Source: Betaproteobacteria bacterium
GTDB lineage: Bacteria > Pseudomonadota > Gammaproteobacteria > Burkholderiales > Rhodocyclaceae
Length of the DNA: 6,245 bases
Reading direction: 5' to 3'
Assembly (NCBI GenBank): GCA_028065725.1
Contig: JAPTVL010000114.1
Span: forward strand, 1 to 6,245
Positions 1 to 5,133 of this stretch are shown in pieces; positions within the stretch are counted from its first letter, which is position 1; every line of letters begins with the position of its first letter. The position numbers were made by a program, and so were the translations under genes. The notes under the pieces were generated by a model, which was given only the letters and a program-made list of their open reading frames with translations, was not told the DNA's origin and searched no databases.

Positions 1-1
1 C

Positions 2-523
2 TTGCTGGAATCGGGTCTCGCGGAAGAGGCCTACAAGCGCTTTGCGATCGACGCGAATCAAGGCACCACCTATCTCGCGACGTTCCGGGCGATCGCCAGG
101 AAATACCCGGGAATTCCGAAGGAAACGATCCTGCGCGATCTCGTTGCCAGCACGCCGGGCAACGAGGGCAAGTGGTTCGCCGCGGCCAAGGATACTGGGC
201 TATTCGATATGGCGGCCGAGTTGGCCAGGCACCGGTCGGCTGACCCGCGCACCCTGACGCGTGCCGCCCGTGACTATGCGGAGAAGCAGCCTGGGTTCGC
301 GCTCACCGTCGGTCTGGCGGCATTGCACTGGATGGCGCTCGGGTATGGCTACGACATCACGGGTAGCGATGTGCTCGACGCCTATACGGCGGTGTTGCAG
401 GCTGCGCCGGCAGCAGGCGTCGCGGTCGAGCAGGTGCAAGGTCAAGTCCGCGATCTGATCGCGGGGTCGCATCCAGGGAGCACGTTGTTGGAGACCATGC
501 TTGGGCAGCGTGTGGGCAGGTGA
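2..523 (+). CDS. C-terminal part of an uncharacterised helical protein, possibly DUF6880-like (5' end outside window)
   Basis: An open frame enters from the left edge and stops at 521-523 (TGA). The TTG at position 2 has no visible ribosome binding site, and the frame has no upstream stop, so the true start almost certainly lies outside. The visible 173 residues are soluble, Ala-rich and look all-helical, with no signal peptide or membrane segment. Phrases such as GTTYLATFRAIARKYP, TPGNEGKWFAAAKDTGLFD and LTRAARDYAEKQP, followed by ALHWMALGYGYDITGSDV, resemble from memory the C-terminal region of DUF6880-type proteins. Some of those carry a SWIM zinc finger N-terminally, which cannot be seen here. 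That family assignment is a recollection, not a computed match, and no biochemical role follows from it. The gene is convergent with the MFS gene and shares no operon with it. That it is a real gene is quite certain; its family is not. Confidence 0.7.
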   Translation: MLESGLAEEAYKRFAIDANQGTTYLATFRAIARKYPGIPKETILRDLVASTPGNEGKWFAAAKDTGLFDMAAELARHRSADPRTLTRAARDYAEKQPGFALTVGLAALHWMALGYGYDITGSDVLDAYTAVLQAAPAAGVAVEQVQGQVRDLIAGSHPGSTLLETMLGQRVGR

Positions 524-611
524 CTGGGAATCTGGGTAACCGGACTTCCGCCTAGACATCATGGGCAGTTCGTGGAATCTGAGGCGAGGCTCAACCCGTC
601 CCGGAGCGCCT

Positions 612-625
612 ACCGCGAGAGCGGT
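612..625 (+). terminator. Short hairpin, weak terminator candidate
   Basis: ACCGC (612-616) and GCGGT (621-625) form a perfect 5-bp stem around a GAGA loop, which fits the stable GNRA tetraloop pattern. It is followed by TTTAGT, only a poor T tract. It sits about 90 bases after the stop codon of the upstream plus-strand gene, so it could help end that transcript. The stem is short and chance occurrence in G+C-rich DNA is quite possible. Confidence 0.25.
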
Positions 626-633
626 TTAGTCCT

Positions 634-693
634 CGGCCGACGAACGGTCTGTCAGACAGAAGGTGTCGGCCGTTGAGTCACTGCCCGGCCGAC
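634..693. repeat. Nested and repeated palindromes (CGGCCGAC set)
   Basis: CGGCCGAC at 634-641 is matched by its reverse complement GTCGGCCG at 665-672, and CGGCCGAC recurs directly at 686-693. The middle copy can therefore pair with either neighbour. Between the first two lies TCTGTC-A-GACAGA (648-660), a perfect 6-1-6 inverted repeat. The result is a stem-within-a-stem of 39 bases (634-672) or an alternative stem at 665-693. Function is unknown: it could be a transcription stop, a protein or recombinase binding site, or a remnant of a mobile element end. Confidence 0.5.
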
Positions 694-760
694 TCTTTGA
701 TGAGTATCGCTGAGTGCATCGAGTGAAAGGGGGCCGATCGCCAGGCGAAGCGCATGAGCG

Positions 761-779
761 GTGTCCGCCATGGCGGCAC
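761..779. repeat. Palindrome near the 3' end of the MFS gene
   Basis: CCGCCATGGCGG (765-776) is a perfect 12-base palindrome. It is flanked by GTG (761-763) and CAC (777-779), which extend the pairing with one bulged T at 764. It begins about 30 bases beyond the MFS stop codon on the minus strand, where a terminator would be expected. There is no T tract on either side, so factor-independent termination is doubtful. Confidence 0.35.
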
Positions 780-810
780 GATGACGAGGATCCGTTAGAA
801 CTCTACGGCT

Positions 811-2139
811 TCAGCAGAGCATAGCCAGCACAGCACCGGCGCAGACAGCCGTGGCGCCTGCGACCATCGCCCGGCTGAAAGCGGCTGCGCCGCCGCTGGT
901 CGCGAACACGCTGCCGAGGACGGCCACTCCCAGCGTGGCGCCGACCATGCGCGCGGTGTTGACCATAGCGGATGCCGTGCCGGCCCGCGCCGATGCGACC
1001 GCGGAAACAGCCAACGCGAGTACGGGGCCGGTGTTGAGAGCCATGCCGATGCCTGTGAGGAACACGCCAGTTTCCGCAAGTCCTAACGGTCGCCCCGCGC
1101 TTGTGAGAGCAAGCAGCGCGATGCCGGACGCAATCCCCATCATGCCTGCGGCCATCATCCGCCGCGTGCCGAATCGCGAGGCCCAATACCCCGAGCGGTG
1201 CGAGAGGGCCACGAAGGACAGCGACATGGGTAGCAGCGCGAGTCCAGCCTGCAGCGGGCTCATGCCCGACTGGCGCTGCCAAACCAGCGGCAGCAGGAAC
1301 AGTACGCCGTACATGCCGAAAGTCATCGCCGCCGCCACCCCATTGGCCACGGCGAGACGCCTGTTGCGCAGTAGGGCCAGAGGAATCATTGCCGACAATC
1401 CGGCCCTCGATTCCGTGCGCACGAACAGCACGATGCAAAGGGCGGCCATGCCCAAGGCGGGCAGAGCATAGGCGTGTGCAATGGCTGCGAGGGTGACGCT
1501 GGCCAGCGCGATCGCTCCGAAGGTCTGACCAGCGACGTCCACGCTACGCCCCTGCTCGTCCCGAGATTCCGGAATGACGTGACGTGACCAGATCACGACG
1601 ACAAGGCCGAGAGGAACGATCAACAGGAAGACGCTGCGCCACCCGGCTAGCTGGATCAGCCAGCCACCCACGGTCGGGCCAATGGCCAAGGCCGCACCGT
1701 TGGTTCCGGCCCATACGCCAATCGCGTGGGCCCGCTTCTCAGGCTCTGTCCAAATGACGCGGATCAACGCGAGACTGGCCGGCAGCAGCAATGCAGCGCC
1801 TATGCCGGAGAGAACCCGTCCAGCGACCAGAATCGAGATATCCGGCGCAAAACCTGCGAGCAGCGAGCCGGCGACAAAGAGCGAGGCGCCCAGCCGCAGC
1901 ACGCGCCTGCGGCCGAAGATGTCGGCCCATGTGCCGCCGGTCATCAAGAGCGCCGCGTAGCTCAGGTTGTAGCCGTCGACCACCCACTGCAGCGAATCAA
2001 TCGACGCGTGCAGGCCGATTCCGATGGCATGCACGGCGAGGTTGACGACTGAGGTGTCGACCTGCGCCACGAGCACCGCGAGGCAAAGGACTAGCAGGAC
2101 CGGGCCGTTGCGCGGCGAGGAAGGATGGGCATCGAGCAT
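811..2139 (-). CDS. MFS drug:H+ antiporter, DHA2 (EmrB/QacA)-like
   Basis: This 442-residue, very hydrophobic inner-membrane protein has about 14 predicted membrane segments, from roughly residues 13-36 to 425-442. It shows hallmarks of the DHA2 drug exporters: AQVDTSVVNLA (25-35, motif D1), GGTWADIFGRRRVL (68-81, motif A), LVAGRVLSGIGAA (104-116, motif B), GPTVGGW (154-160, motif C) and AGTASAMVNTARMVGATLGV (386-405), typical of the C-terminal half. Such proteins export small hydrophobic or cationic compounds by proton exchange; the substrate cannot be told from sequence. The ATG at 2139 is the only possible start, since an in-frame TAG lies eight codons upstream with no alternative between. 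No good Shine-Dalgarno sequence precedes it. The protein ends abruptly within the last membrane segment (AVLAMLC), somewhat shorter than the usual 460-500 residues and lacking a cytoplasmic tail. It is divergent from the ArsR-type gene, its likely regulator. Confidence 0.92.
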   Translation of the reverse strand: MLDAHPSSPRNGPVLLVLCLAVLVAQVDTSVVNLAVHAIGIGLHASIDSLQWVVDGYNLSYAALLMTGGTWADIFGRRRVLRLGASLFVAGSLLAGFAPDISILVAGRVLSGIGAALLLPASLALIRVIWTEPEKRAHAIGVWAGTNGAALAIGPTVGGWLIQLAGWRSVFLLIVPLGLVVVIWSRHVIPESRDEQGRSVDVAGQTFGAIALASVTLAAIAHAYALPALGMAALCIVLFVRTESRAGLSAMIPLALLRNRRLAVANGVAAAMTFGMYGVLFLLPLVWQRQSGMSPLQAGLALLPMSLSFVALSHRSGYWASRFGTRRMMAAGMMGIASGIALLALTSAGRPLGLAETGVFLTGIGMALNTGPVLALAVSAVASARAGTASAMVNTARMVGATLGVAVLGSVFATSGGAAAFSRAMVAGATAVCAGAVLAMLC

Positions 2140-2236
2140 GGAGCAAACCGTGTTTGGCGAGAGCTATCCATGTTGCCTCTGATGGTTTTTGCATGCTTCG
2201 GCCTCGGACGAAGCAACGTTTCACAATTCCAGGACA
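2140..2236. promoter_or_regulatory. Divergent promoter region between MFS and regulator genes
   Basis: These 97 bases separate the start codons of two divergent genes and must hold the promoters of both, unless the regulator starts further downstream. I cannot pick convincing -35/-10 pairs for either direction. The most notable element is the inverted repeat at 2194-2215. An AGGA at 2231-2234 is the best available ribosome binding site for the regulator. Confidence 0.6.
2194..2215. promoter_or_regulatory. Operator candidate: 7-8-7 inverted repeat
   Basis: TGCTTCG (2194-2200) and CGAAGCA (2209-2215) are perfect 7-base arms around an 8-base spacer, a 22-bp dyad centred between the divergent start codons. 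Its size and position suit a dimeric winged-helix repressor such as the ArsR-type protein encoded next to it, which could then control both itself and the MFS gene. Binding is inferred from geometry and context only. Confidence 0.5.
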
Positions 2237-2953
2237 ATGCGCTCCATGGCAACCGCTTCCCATTCGAAGATGACGCAGGATCTGGATATCGCGCACGTCG
2301 CGGCGCTCGTCGGTGAACCGGCACGCGCGGCAATCCTTCTTGCACTGGGCGACGGCAGGGCGCTTCCGGCTGGCGAATTGGCTGCCTGCGCAGGAATCGC
2401 CGCGGCTACCGCGAGTGAGCATCTGCGTCTTATGCGGGAAGGTGGACTGCTGCAGAGGGTCAAGCAAGGCCGGCATCACTATCACCGTCTGGCTTCGTCG
2501 GAAGTCGCCGCGATGCTGGAGTCGTTAATGCTCGTCGCCACGCAACGCCCCGGCGAAAAGGCGATGTCGCGGGTTCCGTCCCGGTTGCAGGCAGGACGTA
2601 CGTGCTACAGCCATCTCGCGGGGCGCTTGGGTGTCGGTTTGTGCGATGCGCTGATCCGGAAGCAATGCCTGAGCATCCATGAGGACGTTGCACGTCTGAC
2701 GCCGCGCGGCCTGGACTTCCTGCGGGATTTCGGGATTGACGTCCGTGCGTGGGAGCGAAATCCGGAGTCGAAGACCTGCATCGACTGGAGCGAGCGCCGC
2801 CACCACCTGTCTGGGCCGCTCGGCGTGGCACTGCTGCGACGTTTGACGGAGTTGGGATGGGTACAGCAGGACCTGGACAGCCGGGCGGTCACTTTGACCG
2901 AGCTTGGGCTGCGCGGACTGCGGGGCCGATTCGGCCCCTGGCCCGCAGGTTGA
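2237..2953 (+). CDS. ArsR-type winged-helix regulator with extended C-terminal domain
   Basis: The 238-residue soluble protein begins with an ArsR/SmtB-like DNA-binding domain. DIAHVAALVGEPARAAIL (17-34) leads into the helix-turn-helix LPAGELAACAGIAAATASEH (43-62), followed by a wing with QGRHHYHRL (77-85). A C-terminal region of about 130 residues follows, with conserved-looking blocks RTCYSHLAGRLGV (121-133), LTPRGLDFL and CIDWSERRHHLSGPLG (181-196). I recognise this long architecture as a common proteobacterial variant; classical ArsR metal sensors are about 100-120 residues. Cysteines at 51, 123, 136, 144 and 181 do not form the classical ELCVCDL metal site, so the inducer is probably not read as in ArsR/SmtB. 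The start is uncertain: ATGs at 2237, 2246 and 2270 are all possible. AGGA at 2231-2234 is rather too near the first (2 bases) and rather far from the second (11). It probably represses the divergent MFS gene. Confidence 0.85.
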   Translation: MRSMATASHSKMTQDLDIAHVAALVGEPARAAILLALGDGRALPAGELAACAGIAAATASEHLRLMREGGLLQRVKQGRHHYHRLASSEVAAMLESLMLVATQRPGEKAMSRVPSRLQAGRTCYSHLAGRLGVGLCDALIRKQCLSIHEDVARLTPRGLDFLRDFGIDVRAWERNPESKTCIDWSERRHHLSGPLGVALLRRLTELGWVQQDLDSRAVTLTELGLRGLRGRFGPWPAG

Positions 2954-3175
2954 GCCGCACTGGTGTCTTGCCCCTTGCCAGACTCGCCGGTTACACGGCG
3001 CTCCTGCTGGATGTGCTCATGGAGGATAGACCTCGATGACAAGGCGGCGACGATCCTGTCGATCGATAAGCCCAGGAAGCCGACCGGACAGTTTGGCGAA
3101 TCGGATGACGGCAGCGCGTCGAGAGCGCCCGCTCGCAAGCGCTGGAAGCTGTCGGTCACGACGCCACTGGTGCGA

Positions 3176-3194
3176 CTGACCGCTGACCGCTGAC
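3176..3194. repeat. Tandem repeat CTGACCG, 2.7 copies
   Basis: CTGACCG occurs at 3176-3182 and 3183-3189, followed by CTGAC at 3190-3194. Such short direct repeats can be binding sites for regulators or replication/transfer proteins, or simple slippage products. Nothing adjacent tells which. Confidence 0.5.
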
Positions 3195-3422
3195 TGCAGG
3201 ATTGCAGCCGTCGTTGAGATCTCTGCTCGATGCCTGCTCCTCGGCCGAACTGCTGTCACTGCCCGGCGTGGCTCAAGGGCCCCGCTGGGCCGACGTCGAC
3301 CAAGCCTTACCCTGGCGAACAGGATCGCTGTTCGAATGCCGCAGCGTAGCCATCGCGGCGACCGGACGCTCAAACGCACGGGATTCTTGAGATTCGCCAG
3401 CCAGGACCACTGACCGCATCAA

Positions 3423-3436
3423 GCAGCACCTGCTGC
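3423..3436 (+). repeat. Small hairpin upstream of trbF
   Basis: GCAGC (3423-3427) and GCTGC (3432-3436) form a 5-bp stem with an ACCT loop. A second 4-bp hairpin, GGGC-CTAA-GCCC, lies at 3460-3471, ending 13 bases before the trbF ribosome binding site. The two could structure the leader of the trb messenger, but both are small enough to arise by chance. Confidence 0.3.
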
Positions 3437-3484
3437 AACCTCCTGCGCAATCCAGGTAAGGGCCTAAGCCCAACACCCATGCAC

Positions 3485-3490
3485 AGGAGG
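3485..3490 (+). promoter_or_regulatory. Ribosome binding site of trbF
   Basis: A perfect AGGAGG precedes two consecutive ATG codons (3492 and 3495). Its spacing is 1 base to the first and 4 to the second, which favours the start at 3495. Confidence 0.8.
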
Positions 3491-3494
3491 AATG

Positions 3495-4145
3495 ATGGCG
3501 GAAGCCAACCCCTATTTGAACGCGCGCCGCGAGTGGGATGAGCGCTATGGCGATGCACTCGCCCGCGCCAAGAGCTGGCGCTACGCGGCGATTGGCGCGC
3601 TGGCCGTCGCTGCCATCGCCGTCACCGGCGTCGTCTTCATCGGCGCCCAGTCCAAGATCAAGCCCTACGTCGTGGCGATCGACAGGATGGGCAATCCGGT
3701 CGCCATGGCGCAACCGGTCTCGGGCGGCGCCGTCGACCAACGCATCATCGAAGCACAGGTCGCCAACTGGATCTGGAACGCCAGGACCGTCATCCCGGAC
3801 GCTGCGGCCCAAAAGACGCTGATCCATCGCGTCTACGCCATGGCGAGCAGCGACACCGCCGCCTACCTCAACGGCTACTACAGCAAGCATCCGCCGTTCG
3901 GCGACTTCACGGTGAGCGCCAACATTACCAGCATCCTGCCAGTGAGCAAAGACACATGGCAGGTCGGCTGGGATGAGGTGCGGGTGAACGGTGGGCAGCC
4001 GCAGCCGGTCGAGCACTGGAAGGCCGATGTCACCACGGGGGTCGACCCCAAGCTCGCCGAGAGTCCGCAGGTCATGTTGGACAACCCGCTCGGGTTGTTC
4101 GTCAAGAACGTGACCTGGACACAGGTCTTCTCCAAAGGCCAGTAA
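3495..4145 (+). CDS. trbF: TrbF/VirB8-like conjugal transfer protein
   Basis: A 216-residue bitopic inner-membrane protein of the VirB8/TrbF family, an assembly factor of the type IV secretion (mating pair formation) channel that contacts VirB9- and VirB10-like partners in the periplasm. A short cytoplasmic N-terminus carries the family block NPYLNARREWDERYG (5-19). A single membrane segment follows at about 30-50 (AAIGALAVAAIAVTGVVFIG), then SKIKPYVVAIDRMGNPVA, typical of the start of the NTF2-like periplasmic domain. WQVGWDEVRVNGG and the final PLGLFVKNVTWTQVF match the usual end of the fold. Length is normal for the family. I chose ATG 3495 over ATG 3492 because of the spacing to AGGAGG. 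trbG follows after 10 bases. In classical trb operons trbL lies directly upstream, but it is not seen here. Confidence 0.93.
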   Translation: MAEANPYLNARREWDERYGDALARAKSWRYAAIGALAVAAIAVTGVVFIGAQSKIKPYVVAIDRMGNPVAMAQPVSGGAVDQRIIEAQVANWIWNARTVIPDAAAQKTLIHRVYAMASSDTAAYLNGYYSKHPPFGDFTVSANITSILPVSKDTWQVGWDEVRVNGGQPQPVEHWKADVTTGVDPKLAESPQVMLDNPLGLFVKNVTWTQVFSKGQ

Positions 4146-4150
4146 GGAAG
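4144..4150 (+). promoter_or_regulatory. Ribosome binding site of trbG
   Basis: AAGGAAG begins inside the TAA stop of trbF (4143-4145) and ends 5 bases before the trbG ATG. The overlap suggests that ribosomes finishing trbF help start trbG. Confidence 0.7.
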
Positions 4151-4155
4151 CCGCC

Positions 4156-5124
4156 ATGAAATTCTTCCCATACTCACTGGTGGCGCTCGCCATGGTGGCC
4201 AGCTCCGCTATGGCCATGCCGAGCACGACGACGATTCACCTGATCGGCACCCCGGACAAGGGACGCACCAGCGACCAACTGGTCCATGGGGTCGCTCCGG
4301 TCCCGCTCTCGTCGAGGGCTACGGAGGACGCCAGCCAGGAATGGCTGCAAACCGGAATTGCGCCTTCTCTCGTCGGAACGAATGGGCAGGTGATGTACCC
4401 CTACGGCCAAAGCCGGCCCACGATCACCTGCGCACCGCTGCATATTTGCGTCATCAACCTGATGGCCGGGGAGCACATCACCAACATGTCCATCGGCGAC
4501 TCGGTGCGCTGGCTCGTGCAATCGGCCGGTGCCGGCGATCGCCCCGTGGTGGTGGTCAAGCCCACGGCTGCCGGCCTGGTCACCAATCTGGTGGTCACGA
4601 CCGACGCCGGTCGGGTCTACTACATGACCCTGGTGAGCGACGCCCATGACTACGTGCCGCTGGTCGGTTTCTACGACCCGCAGCAACTGGTGATCAACAT
4701 GCAGCAGCAGGCAGCGCAGGCGAGGGCGGCTGAGCAGGCCAGGGTCGAGGCCAGGAAGAAGGCTGTGGTTGCCCCCATGGGCAGCATCGACCCTGCCAGC
4801 CTGGACTTCGACTTCATCTGCAAGGTGGATGACGGCCATGTCGATCTTGAGAACGCCGATCTGAAGCCCGTGCGCGTCTTCGCAGGGGGTGGCCACACCT
4901 ACCTGCAGATGCCGCCCGACATGAAATACACCGACGCGCCAGCCGTGTTCAACGTCACCAACGGCCAGACTGAGCTGATGAACAGTCGCCTGGTGCATGG
5001 TTACTACATCATCGATGGCCTGCCGCAGACCTTCAAACTGGTCGTCGGCGTTGGCAACGTTGCCCGCAGCGTGACATGCCGGCACGGTCAGGCAGGTGGT
5101 GGCGGCTGGTTCTCTGGGCGGTGA
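4156..5124 (+). CDS. trbG: TrbG/VirB9-like (CagX family) conjugal transfer protein
   Basis: A 322-residue exported protein of the VirB9/CagX family, which forms the outer-membrane ring of the type IV secretion core complex with the VirB10-like TrbI and usually a small VirB7-like lipoprotein. A classical signal peptide spans 1-20, with likely cleavage after AMA. The N-terminal domain holds YPYGQSRPTITCAPLHICVI (81-100), with paired cysteines 92 and 98 that could form a disulfide, and NLMAGEHITNMSIGDSVRW; then PTAAGLVTNLVVTTD and YYMTLVS, a beta-rich stretch typical of VirB9. A charged, Gln/Ala-rich and probably helical linker (about 175-205) leads to the C-terminal domain. That domain has VRVFAGGGHTYLQMPPDM (239-256), NGYYIIDGL-like HGYYIIDGL (281-289) and VGVGNVARSVTC near the end. 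The start is supported by the ribosome binding site and the signal peptide. The gene is followed by trbI after 9 bases. Confidence 0.95.
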   Translation: MKFFPYSLVALAMVASSAMAMPSTTTIHLIGTPDKGRTSDQLVHGVAPVPLSSRATEDASQEWLQTGIAPSLVGTNGQVMYPYGQSRPTITCAPLHICVINLMAGEHITNMSIGDSVRWLVQSAGAGDRPVVVVKPTAAGLVTNLVVTTDAGRVYYMTLVSDAHDYVPLVGFYDPQQLVINMQQQAAQARAAEQARVEARKKAVVAPMGSIDPASLDFDFICKVDDGHVDLENADLKPVRVFAGGGHTYLQMPPDMKYTDAPAVFNVTNGQTELMNSRLVHGYYIIDGLPQTFKLVVGVGNVARSVTCRHGQAGGGGWFSGR

Positions 5125-5127
5125 GGG
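5123..5127 (+). promoter_or_regulatory. Ribosome binding site of trbI
   Basis: GAGGG overlaps the TGA stop of trbG (5122-5124) and lies 6 bases before the ATG at 5134, again suggesting coupled translation in one operon. Confidence 0.65.
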
Positions 5128-5133
5128 CGCGTC

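Larger units (their letters stand above)
524..810. other. Convergent intergenic region, no convincing gene
   Basis: This stretch lies between the 3' ends of two converging genes (stop at 523 plus, stop at 811 minus). Only trivial open frames are present, such as 22 codons from the ATG at 561 and 8 codons from the ATG at 700. The region is rich in short perfect inverted repeats (612-625, 634-693, 761-779), as expected for transcription stop signals or structured remnants. None has a strong run of T after it. I recognise no insertion sequence or RNA gene in it. Confidence 0.6.
2954..3494. other. Long leader region before the trb genes, no convincing gene
   Basis: About 540 bases separate the regulator's stop codon from trbF. 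Open frames here are short and unlike anything I know. The best is 62 codons from a TTG at 3202 to 3390, which has high G+C at third codon positions but no proper ribosome binding site; it may be a small unknown protein or a remnant. No trbL-like membrane sequence is visible in any frame. The region has a 7-base tandem repeat (3176-3194) and small hairpins near 3194-3207 (CTGCA-GGAT-TGCAG), 3423-3436 and 3460-3471. A promoter for the trb genes would have to lie here if they are not read through from upstream, but I see no clear consensus. Confidence 0.5.

Noticed and set aside
561..629. 22-codon frame MGSSWNLRRG... after the first gene
   Set aside because: It is very short, has no ribosome binding site and overlaps a hairpin; it is compatible with chance.
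851..1471. 206-codon open frame on the plus strand inside the MFS gene
   Set aside because: It is the antisense shadow of a transporter with all expected DHA2 motifs; the product is a low-complexity Ala/Pro/Arg/Thr mixture.
2189..2236. TTG at 2189 as an upstream start of the ArsR-type regulator
   Set aside because: It lies ahead of the conserved domain by 33 residues of unstructured sequence, has no ribosome binding site, and would place the operator candidate inside the coding region; the ATGs downstream fit the family better.
3326..3346. GTTCGAAT within CGCTG...CAGCG, resembling a tRNA T-arm or a tRNA-derived attachment site
   Set aside because: The loop is too long (11 bases), no acceptor end or other tRNA arms flank it, and the rest of the tRNA is absent.
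3202..3390. 62-codon open frame from a TTG in the trb leader
   Set aside because: Codon use is plausible, but there is no proper ribosome binding site, the TTG start is arbitrary and the product resembles no family I know; it is noted only within the description of the leader region.
3273..4226. 317-codon open frame on the minus strand over trbF
   Set aside because: It is antisense to a clear VirB8-like gene, has an unnatural composition (Asp/Gly/Val/Arg-rich) and no ribosome binding site or family signature.
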